Counted from the first letter of the stretch, positions 54,937-63,464 are shown. The stretch is 64,000 nucleotides of DNA from Sediminibacillus terrae (GCF_009602435.1 NZ_VZDQ01000011.1:434001-498000); one strand, 5' to 3'. Notes: generated by a model from the letters alone, not told the origin. Made by a program: numbers and translations.

Positions 54937-55134
54937 CTAATCGAATGATTGTTTGAACTCCCAGAAACCGGGTGTTTCTTTGATGACTCCTCTGGATACC
55001 GTCTCGACCATTTTTAATTTGATTTCCTGCTCCAAATCGTCTCTTTCCTGAAAAGAAGTATATTTGATAGATTTTTTTATTTTTGGTTCCATGTGGGTAA
55101 TGAACTCGGTAATTAAATCGTGTTCTTGTTTCAT
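54937..55134 (-). CDS. rsoA: sigma-O co-regulator RsoA
   Basis: 65 residues. It resembles conserved region 2 of sigma factors (FQERDDLEQEIKLKMVETV), the core-polymerase-binding part. In B. subtilis RsoA pairs with SigO to make a split sigma factor active at oxdC, yvrL and sigO promoters. It begins four bases after the sigO stop behind AAAGGTGA. Confidence 0.85.
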   Translation of the reverse strand: MKQEHDLITEFITHMEPKIKKSIKYTSFQERDDLEQEIKLKMVETVSRGVIKETPGFWEFKQSFD

Positions 55135-55138
55135 CTTG

Positions 55139-55753
55139 TCACCTTTCCTTATAATATTTTTTCAACTTCGCGATTGCCTGCCTGTGAATTTTCGATATAT
55201 TTTGGGAGGAGGTTTTCCTTATAGCAGCAACTTCTTTGATTTTTAATTGGTCCACATATATAAGTGCGAGCACCTCTTTTTGAAGCTTGCTTAATTGCTG
55301 AATGGCATCATACAACTTTTCATCCTGTATATGATCTTCCAATCTTTCACTATCTTTTACGATCTCTTCTACAGGATCAGTTGTTTCCTTGGAAATGATG
55401 TCGATCCATTCATCTTCCGAATCCGTTTCCTTGTCGGACAACGGCTGATTGAGTATCGTTAAATACTTTTCATAATACGTACGTGTTCGCTTATCAAAGT
55501 TGATCGAATTAAAATAGATCAAATTAGAAAAATACTTGGTCCATTTTGCCCGACGATAAAAATCACGGAATTTTTCGTCCAATCTTCTGCGGCTTTCTTC
55601 TGTTTTCTCCACCAGTGCTTTTTCCAATAGCTGTTTGTTTTCCTCGTTCAAAAAAAACGACTTGACCACCGGCTGCCTTGCAAAGGCATGATATCTTTCA
55701 AAAAACTCTTCTACGCTATCATGCTGATTGTTCGAGAAGCGCTCATATTCCAT
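55139..55753 (-). CDS. sigO: RNA polymerase sigma factor SigO (YvrI)
   Basis: 204 residues. Region 4 is clear (LSKLQKEVLALIYVDQLKIKEVA, then SSQNISKIHRQAIAKLKKYY). The N-terminal part is long and unlike a normal region 2, as in B. subtilis SigO, which needs RsoA. The frame runs to 55828, but ATG 55753 is preceded by AGGAGGG. In B. subtilis the system answers acid and envelope stress. Here it is divergent from yvrJ. Confidence 0.88.
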   Translation of the reverse strand: MEYERFSNNQHDSVEEFFERYHAFARQPVVKSFFLNEENKQLLEKALVEKTEESRRRLDEKFRDFYRRAKWTKYFSNLIYFNSINFDKRTRTYYEKYLTILNQPLSDKETDSEDEWIDIISKETTDPVEEIVKDSERLEDHIQDEKLYDAIQQLSKLQKEVLALIYVDQLKIKEVAAIRKTSSQNISKIHRQAIAKLKKYYKER

Positions 55754-55828
55754 AGATGCATCCCTCCTACTATGTAAAGAGCATGAAACAGGATAAAAAT
55801 AAACTAATTCACACAAAAATAAGAACAT

Positions 55829-55904
55829 TTGTTCGCTTTTTTGTCATTATATCGCAATATTTGTTCCAGTTTCTAGTGTAAATATAACTATCTTGTTCTG
55901 GTTT
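55829..55904 (+). promoter_or_regulatory. three TTGTTC repeats at 32-bp steps between sigO and yvrJ
   Basis: TTGTTCGCTTTT (55829), TTGTTCCAGTTT (55861) and TTGTTCTGGTTT (55893) start exactly 32 bp apart, about three helical turns. The first is also half of GAAC-N4-GTTC. They fill the divergent promoter region. They may be sigma-O -35 elements (GAACAA on the minus strand) or sites for another regulator. Confidence 0.6.
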
Positions 55905-55963
55905 ACTTTTGCTATAAATCCTTCTCTTTTTAAATTTAAAGAGAAAAGAGAGGAGGAGGAAGG

Positions 55964-56122
55964 ATGGATTCGACGCTTGTCCCTTCATTAGTGACACTTG
56001 TAAGCGATCTTGGATTTCCGGTGGTCATGGTATTATATCTTTTGTTCCGGTTCGAGAAACGGATAACTGCATTGGCCCAATCTATCGACAGGTTGAAAGA
56101 AGCGGTCAGTCAGGAAAAATGA
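55964..56122 (+). CDS. yvrJ: YvrJ family small membrane protein
   Basis: 52 residues: a hydrophobic helix (LGFPVVMVLYLLF) then a charged amphipathic tail (RFEKRITALAQSIDRLKEAV), the YvrJ family pattern. ATG follows GGAGGAAGG. In B. subtilis yvrJ belongs to the sigO-rsoA locus, and the same link is kept here in divergent arrangement. Confidence 0.85.
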   Translation: MDSTLVPSLVTLVSDLGFPVVMVLYLLFRFEKRITALAQSIDRLKEAVSQEK

Positions 56123-56228
56123 ATGTATGGATAAATGCCCATCTTATGCTCTTTGTTGGATAAACAGGCTACAAACTCCCCTCTCCTCAATAGAATGAAT
56201 TAGAACTGATAAGGAGGGGAGAAATAGG

Positions 56229-56492
56229 ATGAACAACGAAATTCAGGAATACCCTGCCCTAACCCCACAGGAATATTTTACAGAGGAACGCGGCAGGCCC
56301 TTTTACGGTCCGCGTCCGTTCTTTGGCCCGCGCCCATTCTTTGGTCCAAGACCTTTCTTCGGACCTAGACCGTTTTATGGAGGCTTCGGCTATCCGTTCC
56401 TTGGTGGTGTGGTGGGCGGACTTCTGGGAAGCTCACTGCTTTATCCGCCATATTACGGATATCCTCCGTATGGAGGCGGCTACTATTACTAA
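56229..56492 (+). CDS. small GPRPFF-repeat protein
   Basis: 87 residues. A polar start (QEYPALTPQEYF) precedes four tandem GPRPF(F/Y) hexapeptides at about residues 27-50, encoded by 18-bp DNA units whose codons have drifted. A Gly-rich hydrophobic stretch (GGVVGGLLGSSLL) and a Tyr/Pro/Gly tail follow. AAGGAGGGG precedes ATG. It looks like a structural surface or spore-layer protein, but I do not know a family for it. Confidence 0.75.
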   Translation: MNNEIQEYPALTPQEYFTEERGRPFYGPRPFFGPRPFFGPRPFFGPRPFYGGFGYPFLGGVVGGLLGSSLLYPPYYGYPPYGGGYYY

Positions 56493-56701
56493 AAACAAGT
56501 TAGGGGAGACTGTTTCAGCCGAACAGTCTCTTTTATTTGGTTTGTGGATACATAGGAATTTTTTCGCTGGATGCCGCGATGCAGGTTGTAGATGAAGAAT
56601 TGCATCTTATCTTTTCGAGTTGACGTTTTGTCTCCATCATGATGACAAGAAAGGAAAGCCACTCTATACTGGATTTAACAAATCGAACAAAAGGAGGGGA
56701 A

Positions 56702-57163
56702 ATGGTGAAGGTGTTATTGGATGTGGATCGTCACCATGAAAGTACAACTGTCACGATCCAATGCAAGGAAATCGACGATTCGATTAAACAAATCCTCGAT
56801 TTCCTGGAGAATAAAAAAACAAATTTTATTATCGGTAAAAATGGGGATGAACAACACATCTTGAAACCTGAAGATGTTTATTATTTTCAATCAGAACGGG
56901 ATACAGTCCTGGCTGCAACCCCAGCAGGAATGTTCAAAGTTAAAGAAAAATTATATGAACTGGAGCAAACTCTTCCTAAGGACCGGTTTATTCGGATTTC
57001 CAAGTCGGTTATCGCAAATCTTTTTGAAATCAGCCACTTCGAACCATCCTTCAACGGCACACTCTGTGTCCACTTCAAATCCGGAGCGAAGGAATATGCT
57101 TCACGGCATTATGTCAGTAATATCCGATCTATTTTAAAAATGAACAGGAGGAATAAAAAGTGA
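56702..57163 (+). CDS. LytTR DNA-binding domain regulator
   Basis: 153 residues. An N-terminal part of about 50 residues precedes a LytTR domain (about 55-150; DVYYFQSERDTVLAAT, RFIRISKSVIANL, YVSNIRSIL). No receiver domain, so it belongs to the LytTR-membrane-inhibitor type. ATG 56702 sits behind AAGGAGGGG. Coupled to the DUF3021 gene by a 4-base overlap. Confidence 0.9.
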   Translation: MVKVLLDVDRHHESTTVTIQCKEIDDSIKQILDFLENKKTNFIIGKNGDEQHILKPEDVYYFQSERDTVLAATPAGMFKVKEKLYELEQTLPKDRFIRISKSVIANLFEISHFEPSFNGTLCVHFKSGAKEYASRHYVSNIRSILKMNRRNKK

Positions 57164-57573
57164 AAACCTTTTTATTCAGAAGCTTGATTGGCATCTTTTT
57201 TGGTGCATTTATTGCTGTATTGGCTACTAATTCTCTAGTATATTTCGGAGATGAAAAGGTGCTCGACGGGGGCCTTTTCCTGAAAAATTCACTCGGTTCC
57301 ATATTTTGTGGATGGTTGTTTTCTGTTACCCCGCTTTACTTTGAAATCAGGTCTTTATCGCTTTTTCAGCAGACCGGACTTCACTTCGTTACGGCCATGG
57401 TTGCTTACTTTGTACTTGCCTATCAAATTGGCTGGATTCCGGCCGGAACATCGAGTATCCTGTTATTCCTGGTAATAACGCTGGCTTTATATGCGGTGAT
57501 ATGGATTTGTTTTTACCTTTATTTCAAAAATCAATCCAGAAAGCTGAACGAGGAGCTACAGCATATTGAATAA
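57160..57573 (+). CDS. DUF3021 family membrane protein
   Basis: 137 residues with four transmembrane helices. GTG start in the GTGA that ends the LytTR gene. LytTR and DUF3021 pairs form regulatory systems in which the membrane protein holds the DNA-binding partner in check; that role is inferred for this pair. A hairpin (57582-57603) follows without a clear T-run. Confidence 0.88.
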   Translation: MKTFLFRSLIGIFFGAFIAVLATNSLVYFGDEKVLDGGLFLKNSLGSIFCGWLFSVTPLYFEIRSLSLFQQTGLHFVTAMVAYFVLAYQIGWIPAGTSSILLFLVITLALYAVIWICFYLYFKNQSRKLNEELQHIE

Positions 57574-57694
57574 GAATAACGCAGGGTGTCATGCTCACAC
57601 CCTGATTTACTAAAAGACTATATTGGTTTTTATAAAAGCTATTGCCTTCTTTTCGGTATTGTCCATATATTTCACTGGTATACTGAAATTTAGC

Positions 57695-57726
57695 CTTTTC
57701 CCTTTCATCAAGGTGAAAGGGAAAAG
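57695..57726 (+). other. perfect 13-bp hairpin upstream of map
   Basis: CTTTTCCCTTTCA (57695-57707) pairs exactly with TGAAAGGGAAAAG (57714-57726), loop of six. The T-run after it is short. It may end the LytTR operon or lie in the map leader. Confidence 0.5.
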
Positions 57727-57845
57727 CTTTAACGAATGGCATTCTCCTGGGTGCCTGGCTTTTCGATGAAGCTTTTGTTGTAGAAAAAGACACTCCGTTT
57801 ATGCGAGAATCTGAATGGAATACTAATATAAAGTGAGGAGATCCA

Positions 57846-58586
57846 ATGATCGCGAAGACTGAAGAAGATTTTAAGGGCTTAAGAGAAATCGGCAAAATTT
57901 GTGGATCGATACGAGATGAGTTAGTCCAATGCACCAAACCAGGAATCACTACAAAAGAACTCGATGAAATCGCGGGGGAACTTTTTGAAAAAGCAGGAGC
58001 TCATTCTGCCCCGAAAGGAGAATACGATTTCCCTGGATATACGTGTATTAGTATAAATGAAGAAGTAGCACACGGGATTCCGACGAATCGGGTTATTCAA
58101 GAAGGGGATCTCGTCAATGTCGATGTTTCAGGTTCGAAAAATGGCTATTTCGCTGATACCGGAATATCTTTTGTTGTTGGGAATGGAGAGGCGGTTTTAC
58201 AGAAAATATGTGACGTGGCTAAAGAAGCATTCGATGCTGGGCTTAAGCATGCAAAACCAGGTTCGAAAAAAAGCGTGCTTGGAAAAACTGTACACAATGT
58301 AGCAAAACAGCATGGCTTAACAGTCATAAAAAACCTTACCGGACATGGTATCGGAACCTCCATTCACGAGGAACCGGAACATATTTTCAATTTCCACTCT
58401 CCTTGGGACGACGAAATGTTAAAAGATGGGATGGTAATTGCCTTCGAACCTTTCATCTCTACATTGGAAGAGGAGGTTTTCCAATCTGACGATGGATGGA
58501 CCTTCCTGACCGACGAAAGCTTTGTTGCTCAATACGAACATACGATCATCCTCACAAAGGAAGGGCCGGTTATTACCACATTGTAA
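57846..58586 (+). CDS. map: methionine aminopeptidase, type I
   Basis: Removes the initiator Met from new proteins. 246 residues. Metal and catalytic residues are present: His in EEVAHGIP, Asp pair in NVDVSGSKNGYFADTG, His in LTGHGIGTSIHEEP, Glu in IAFEPF and the final Glu in AQYEHTIIL. It resembles B. subtilis YflG, the second MAP, more than the ribosomal-operon Map (inference from the isolated location). ATG start behind GAGGAG. Confidence 0.94.
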   Translation: MIAKTEEDFKGLREIGKICGSIRDELVQCTKPGITTKELDEIAGELFEKAGAHSAPKGEYDFPGYTCISINEEVAHGIPTNRVIQEGDLVNVDVSGSKNGYFADTGISFVVGNGEAVLQKICDVAKEAFDAGLKHAKPGSKKSVLGKTVHNVAKQHGLTVIKNLTGHGIGTSIHEEPEHIFNFHSPWDDEMLKDGMVIAFEPFISTLEEEVFQSDDGWTFLTDESFVAQYEHTIILTKEGPVITTL

Positions 58587-58609
58587 GGGAACGAAACCCA
58601 ACCTACAAA

Positions 58610-58654
58610 CAAAAAAACCGGGCGAATTCGAATAGCATTTAGACTTCGCCCGGT
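58610..58654 (-). terminator. terminator of pepC
   Basis: A 10-bp stem ACCGGGCGAA/TTCGCCCGGT (58617-58626 with 58645-58654) followed on the minus strand by seven T. Confidence 0.9.
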
Positions 58655-58694
58655 ATGGCTTGGAAGACCAGGCTTTTTCCCGGGCAATTTTCTT

Positions 58695-60035
58695 TTACTT
58701 CATAATAGCGAGCGACCCCATGGGATCCCATGGCTTCAATACTACTGGCTCCTGTTCCCAGGCCTGCTTCAGCTCTTCTGATAAGTATTTTTTGTGTACG
58801 ACTACCTGATAAGTGTATTCGTTCATCCATTCATCACTCATCACGAAGTAACCCTTGTCGCCTACTTTTTCTCCCCAACTATTCTCGACCTTCCATCGAT
58901 TTGGTTTATTATCGACAAGATTGACCCCGGTCAACACCATGGCATGTGTCAAAAGGCCGTCTTTAAAGTCAAGCCGATCCGCTTTCGACATCCCTGGGGA
59001 GAAGCCGAATGCCTGCTCATAATCAAACAGAGCGGTGTCCATGATTCCGTCTTTTCGATTGGAGTCCTGACCGACATCACAGCCGAACCAGACACTTTCA
59101 TTATCCTTTATTTGCTTGACGGCGAGATCTTTCAATGTTTCCATTTCAACATTCAAATAACGGATCGGTGTGCCATCGACCACGTTGCCCAGCCGGTCGA
59201 CGGTATAGGTTTGCTCATATGGCTTATCTCCTGTCGGTGCATTGATGACACTTACATAATCATGAAGGTTTATCCCGATATATTTTTCGAAGAATGCGTG
59301 AGGTGTGATGCTTTCTTCCCTATGGAAGGCATGATCTTCATCCCTGAATTCAAAGTCAAATGTCTGAGGAGGCTCACCAAGGGTATAAACAAGCAAGGTA
59401 TAAATGTCCGATAGCATACCCTCTTTTACTTGCTGCAGCTCCGCTTCCGGTTTGCCTTCTCCATGAAGTCTGCGCAACTCGGCCGCGTCCTTCCGCAAAG
59501 TGGCGTCCAACAACTGATTCAATTGAGCTGAATTGCTGCTGTGAAAGGTTTCCGGCATTACCTGTTTCGGGACCACCCCATATTTATCAATCAAGGATAC
59601 GAACATATCCCATTGCCCGCCATCCTGCTGCGGTGTTTCCAACAGCCAGGAAACCAACCTTCCATCAAGTGGCTCCTCCACTGTATCGAGAATGTTTTCC
59701 AAAAAATAATTCGCCTTCTCAAACTTATCCCAGAAATTCGTATAATTTTGCGAAAGCTCAAAGTCCTTCAGATTAAACAAATCGTTCAATTTGTGTGTAA
59801 ATGTGTTCAAAGCCGCAAACATCCAGCAGCGTCCGCTTTGCTTCTGGTTGGTCACTTTCCCCGTTTTGATTTCTTCCGAAAACACGTGATTCATCGATAC
59901 AACGGAATCATTGTTTTGAACGGAAGCCTGGATACCGTTTTTCATAATCGCGTCTTTAATCACCTGGTTTTGCGGATAGTCATGGAGCTTTTTTGAAAAA
60001 GCTTCCACCAACACTTTATCGATTTTCTTGGTCAT
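58695..60035 (-). CDS. pepC: aminopeptidase C, bleomycin hydrolase family
   Basis: A cytoplasmic C1-family cysteine aminopeptidase of 446 residues that works as a hexameric barrel. Active-site Cys in QKQSGRCWMFA, His in LLTHAMVLTG and Asn in WKVENSWGEK are all present. The C terminus, which gates the active site, ends in AIMK. It trims peptides imported or released in turnover. Found in some but not all Bacillaceae. Single gene; its start is ATG with GGGGGAGG-like sequence upstream. Confidence 0.95.
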   Translation of the reverse strand: MTKKIDKVLVEAFSKKLHDYPQNQVIKDAIMKNGIQASVQNNDSVVSMNHVFSEEIKTGKVTNQKQSGRCWMFAALNTFTHKLNDLFNLKDFELSQNYTNFWDKFEKANYFLENILDTVEEPLDGRLVSWLLETPQQDGGQWDMFVSLIDKYGVVPKQVMPETFHSSNSAQLNQLLDATLRKDAAELRRLHGEGKPEAELQQVKEGMLSDIYTLLVYTLGEPPQTFDFEFRDEDHAFHREESITPHAFFEKYIGINLHDYVSVINAPTGDKPYEQTYTVDRLGNVVDGTPIRYLNVEMETLKDLAVKQIKDNESVWFGCDVGQDSNRKDGIMDTALFDYEQAFGFSPGMSKADRLDFKDGLLTHAMVLTGVNLVDNKPNRWKVENSWGEKVGDKGYFVMSDEWMNEYTYQVVVHKKYLSEELKQAWEQEPVVLKPWDPMGSLAIMK

Positions 60036-60184
60036 CTGTTTTTCCTCCCCCTTTTGTTATTCCTTCCATTATACGCCTTTTTTCTGGAAAAACGAAAGAT
60101 TCAGAAAAAATACGATGCTTTCACCTGTTCCATGGTGTCTTCCCGAAGGTAGTTGATGCGCTTTTCCAATGTTAACCAAATAAC

Positions 60185-60212
60185 TTGACACGGATATTGA
60201 TGATAATATAAA
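60185..60212 (+). promoter_or_regulatory. sigma-A promoter of tcyP
   Basis: TTGACA (60185-60190) and TATAAA (60207-60212) are 16 bases apart, about 100 bases before the start codon. I could not identify a CymR box with confidence. Confidence 0.6.
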
Positions 60213-60316
60213 TTTTGAAAGCATACTATTTTTATAGGATTTATTTGTGTTAGAAAGAGAGCAGGATGATCGGTAGCTACATATGCTAACAAGAACACAA
60301 GACAGGGGGATTATGG

Positions 60317-61714
60317 ATGGATATTTTATTTATTTTAACGAATATCATTGTATTACTGGCCATTATCGGTATTTTAATTACCATGCAACGCAAACACGTT
60401 TCCTTTACAAAACGGGTGTTTACGGGATTAGGGATGGGGATCGTCCTGGGTGCCATCCTACAATGGGTCTATGGAAGTGGCTCTGAAGTGCTTGCCACGA
60501 CTGCGGATTGGTACAGTATCGTCGGCCGCGGCTATGTCAACTTTTTAATGATGATTGTAATTCCGCTCGTGCTGGTATCGATCATTCAATCGATTATTAA
60601 TCTGGATAAATCAGCAGAACTGGGAAAAATGTCTGCTTGGATTATCGGTATTCTGATTACGACAACCATGGTAGCGGCTTTAGTCGGAATTGCTTCTGCC
60701 ACTATTTTCGATCTTAATGCCGAACAAATCGAAGCAGGTCAAGCCGAACAGGATCGAGGTTCTTCTCTGGAGGCTACCTTGGACGACGTAGTGGAAACCC
60801 AATCTACACCCCAAAAGATATTGAATTTCATTCCGTCCAATATCTTCTTGGATATGACCGGACAGCGTTCGACCTCCGTCATCGCGGTCGTCATTTTTTC
60901 GGTCATCGTCGGAATCGCTGTCCTTGGCTTAAGACGGAAAAACCCTGAACAAGCCGAAATGTTTACCAAAATGGTAAATGCCGTCTATGCTGTAGTCATG
61001 AGGATCGTCACGTTGATTTTGCGTTTAACACCGTACGGAATTTTAGCTTTGATGGCAAATACAGTTGCTACTACCGATTTCGACGGCATTGTCGAACTGG
61101 GTAAATTCGTATTGGCATCCTATGCCGCACTGCTGACCATGTTTGTGATCCATTTGGTGTTGGTAGGGGTATTTGGATTGAATCCGATGACGTTTTTACG
61201 GAAAGTGATTCCGGTATTAGGCTTTGCCTTTACTTCCCGTTCCAGTGCCGGAACAATCCCATTAAATATTTCGGCACAGAAAAACTCTCTTGGTGTTGAC
61301 CAGGGAATAGCGAATATTTCTGCTTCATTCGGAGCGACCATGGGACAAAACGGATGTGCGGGAATTTATCCAGCCATGCTGGCGGTTATGATCGCTCCGA
61401 CTGTCGGAATCGATCCACTTGACCCATTATTCATTTTACAATTGGTCATCATCATCGGAATCAGTTCTTTCGGCATTGCTGGGGTAGGAGGCGGCGCAAC
61501 CTTCGCAGCATTGATCGTGTTATCTTCCTTGAATATGCCAGTAGCATTAGCTGGGCTGTTGATCTCGATCGAAGCGTTCATCGATATGGGCCGAACCGCC
61601 TTGAACGTGAACGGCGCGATGGTATCCGGCACATTGACTTCACGCATTTTAGGCAAGCTCAATGTAAAGACCTATGATGACAAAACTGCGATCGATGACA
61701 GTCAATCCGTATAG
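60317..61714 (+). CDS. tcyP: L-cystine uptake transporter TcyP
   Basis: A dicarboxylate/amino acid:cation symporter of 465 residues. The N-terminal helix followed by MQRKHVSFTKRVF matches TcyP, and RSSAGTIPLNISAQ and ASFGATMGQNGCAGIYPA are the DAACS binding motifs. It imports cystine as a sulphur source. A hydrophilic loop (about 140-165) is rich in Glu and Gln. ATG 60317 follows GGGGG; another ATG four bases earlier is out of frame. Confidence 0.94.
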   Translation: MDILFILTNIIVLLAIIGILITMQRKHVSFTKRVFTGLGMGIVLGAILQWVYGSGSEVLATTADWYSIVGRGYVNFLMMIVIPLVLVSIIQSIINLDKSAELGKMSAWIIGILITTTMVAALVGIASATIFDLNAEQIEAGQAEQDRGSSLEATLDDVVETQSTPQKILNFIPSNIFLDMTGQRSTSVIAVVIFSVIVGIAVLGLRRKNPEQAEMFTKMVNAVYAVVMRIVTLILRLTPYGILALMANTVATTDFDGIVELGKFVLASYAALLTMFVIHLVLVGVFGLNPMTFLRKVIPVLGFAFTSRSSAGTIPLNISAQKNSLGVDQGIANISASFGATMGQNGCAGIYPAMLAVMIAPTVGIDPLDPLFILQLVIIIGISSFGIAGVGGGATFAALIVLSSLNMPVALAGLLISIEAFIDMGRTALNVNGAMVSGTLTSRILGKLNVKTYDDKTAIDDSQSV

Positions 61715-61724
61715 TATGCATGGT

Positions 61725-61763
61725 AACGAGGGAGGCATCCTCCAACTGCCTCCCTCGTTTTTG
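61725..61763. terminator. bidirectional terminator, tcyP / amidase
   Basis: A perfect 13-bp stem (61725-61737 with 61747-61759) with TTTTT after it, between convergent genes. Confidence 0.93.
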
Positions 61764-61774
61764 TATTTATTTTT

Positions 61775-62551
61775 TTACCTCGTATAATAACGAACGTAGG
61801 AAGGATTGGCTGTAATATACAACCCGCTTTTGATCTGGTACATATAACCACCGCCAACGGGGAACCTGTCCCGGATAACGGTAAAAACTTCGCCTCTATT
61901 TACGACAACAGCCTTATCATCCCAATCTGCCGTATTGTAAGTCCATAAGGAATCTACAATAATCTCCACATATTTCTTCGTCCCGCTATCTCCTCCACTA
62001 CTTTTAGGGATCAACCCGAATGCATTCGCGAGTCCTGCTACGTGTCCGCGGGCAATCCGGGTAAGAAATGCATTGGATTTAAGATTTGCTGCATCGGACG
62101 AATTGTCAATAAAACCATTTTCCGTCAATACTGCCGGCATGGCTGACTCCCGCAGCATGTGGAAGTTTGCTTCTTTTTTACCGCGGTCTCTATACCCCGT
62201 TTGGTCGACAACTGCATCATGAACAATTCCCCTCAGCCGGTTTGTTTCCGCTTTACCGGAATAACTTCCATTATACGTGTATGATTCAAATCCCGTCCCC
62301 CCACCGGCATTGATATGAACCGATACAAGGTAGTCGGCTCCCCAATTATTCGCCATGTTGGTCCTCTGGGTTAAAGAAACATCTTGATCAGTCGTGCGCG
62401 ACAACATGACCGTGTGTCCTTCATACTCACTGTTCAAAATATCACGTATTTTCAGGGCAATCGCTAAAGTGAGATGTTTCTCTTGCAACCCGTTACCGGT
62501 AGCGCCAGGGTCACTGCCGCCATGACCCGGATCGATGAATATTTTTGTCAT
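61775..62551 (-). CDS. N-acetylmuramoyl-L-alanine amidase (Amidase_3), leaderless
   Basis: 258 residues. It begins TKIFIDPGHGGSDPGATG, so the catalytic domain starts at once with no signal peptide. Zn ligands are His in DPGHGG, a Glu in LQEKHLT and His in VSVHINAGGG; the catalytic Glu is in LTENGFIDN. After a Ser/Gly linker an SH3-like C-terminal domain (about 190-258) follows. It cuts peptidoglycan stem peptides. The ATG at 62551 is six bases from GAGGAGG. It may be a phage-type endolysin or a mother-cell lysis enzyme. Confidence 0.9.
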   Translation of the reverse strand: MTKIFIDPGHGGSDPGATGNGLQEKHLTLAIALKIRDILNSEYEGHTVMLSRTTDQDVSLTQRTNMANNWGADYLVSVHINAGGGTGFESYTYNGSYSGKAETNRLRGIVHDAVVDQTGYRDRGKKEANFHMLRESAMPAVLTENGFIDNSSDAANLKSNAFLTRIARGHVAGLANAFGLIPKSSGGDSGTKKYVEIIVDSLWTYNTADWDDKAVVVNRGEVFTVIRDRFPVGGGYMYQIKSGLYITANPSYVRYYTR

Positions 62552-62602
62552 GCTCATCCTCCTCATATGATAAAACTATCCTTAATCCTTAACTAGAATT
62601 AG

Positions 62603-62628
62603 GAAAAAGCACCCATAAAGGGTGCTTC
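62603..62628 (-). terminator. terminator of the CotD-like gene
   Basis: AAGCACCC/GGGTGCTT stem (62607-62614 with 62620-62627) followed by TTTTTCC on the minus strand. Confidence 0.88.
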
Positions 62629-62631
62629 GGT

Positions 62632-62988
62632 TTAAATCCAACTTCGCCTATGGTGGCGGCAGCCACATCTGCCGCGTCCATGATCATTATTATCCGAAGC
62701 AGGACTGACCCGTCTGCATTGAGGATTGTTCAGGTCACTGCCACAATCATAATCCTCTACCACGGTTTCGTTTCTTTGATAATTTCTGACCGGGTAATAA
62801 TTTTCGTTTCTGACAACGGTTCTGTTGACGTTTTCTACTTCGGTTGGATGGACATTCTTTACAACACGCTGTCTTGTTCTTGTATTGACTACTCTTTCTG
62901 TCGGATGAACAACCATCTCATCCCCTGCAGGAGAGGTTTCGCTCGGTGAAACGGCATTTTTCCGTTCATCATGGTGATAACGTCCCAT
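62632..62988 (-). CDS. spore coat protein, CotD-like
   Basis: 118 residues, rich in His, Arg, Asn and Val, with HPTE repeats (VVHPTERVVNTRTR, then NVHPTEVENVNRT) and a Cys-rich tail (CRRV, GRCGCRHHRR). This is the pattern of CotD-family inner coat proteins. The frame continues to 63102, but ATG 62988 has AAGGAGGG before it. A sigma-K-like promoter upstream agrees with mother-cell expression. Confidence 0.82.
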   Translation of the reverse strand: MGRYHHDERKNAVSPSETSPAGDEMVVHPTERVVNTRTRQRVVKNVHPTEVENVNRTVVRNENYYPVRNYQRNETVVEDYDCGSDLNNPQCRRVSPASDNNDHGRGRCGCRHHRRSWI

Positions 62989-63464
62989 TCTATTCCCTCC
63001 TTCCTTCTCGTGATAGTACATTGTATGAAAGAAATAACAGTTTGTCCTAGACAAGTATCTTGTCGAAAGAAAATGTGCACTTCTACTAAAGGGATGGGCC
63101 AAATAGATTTTGTCAGAAGTCCCTCAAACTTAAGATACTGTCTATGCGGAGGGATGGACTTAAGACTTCGATGGCCAGGAATCGAGACTGGACGAGTCTA
63201 TTCCTCTTACTTGAAGGATCCAGGACTAAAGAAACGCGGATAGGGATTCAAAGAGCAAGGCCTGTCATTCACGTCGTTGACTGAATAAATAAGATGTACA
63301 GAAGCGATAATCAAGACCAGTTTAACAATGTTTTTTTCGATTGCTGCCTTCATTCATAAATGGGTACTACAAAGTAGCCGAGGGGCAAACATCCAAGTGG
63401 AAACACGGGTTAGGAAAAGGCAACTGTAGTATAATGGTTAAAACGAAGAGGATAGGAGTGTAGA
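62989..63464. other. intergenic region before the O-methyltransferase
   Basis: These 476 bases hold the CotD promoter and, at the right end, the O-methyltransferase leader (TATAAT at 63430). Between about 63100 and 63400 no gene is recognised. Confidence 0.4.
63019..63045 (-). promoter_or_regulatory. possible sigma-K promoter of the CotD-like gene
   Basis: On the minus strand AC (63044-63045) lies 16 bases before CATACAATG (63019-63027), close to the sigma-K pattern AC-N16-CATAnnnTA with one -10 mismatch. It is about 31 bases before the start codon. Confidence 0.45.

Noticed and set aside
56300-56390. CRISPR-like array from 18-bp repeats
   Set aside because: The repeats are contiguous codons of the GPRPFF protein with no spacers.
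58794-59414. Plus-strand open frame of 206 codons
   Set aside because: It is antisense to pepC, which has all catalytic residues; no independent evidence.
61775-62551. Prophage remnant around the amidase
   Set aside because: No holin, tail, integrase or attachment repeats nearby; flanks are tcyP and a coat protein gene.
63100-63250. Possible tRNA or small RNA before the O-methyltransferase
   Set aside because: No cloverleaf or stable stem with conserved loops could be drawn by eye.
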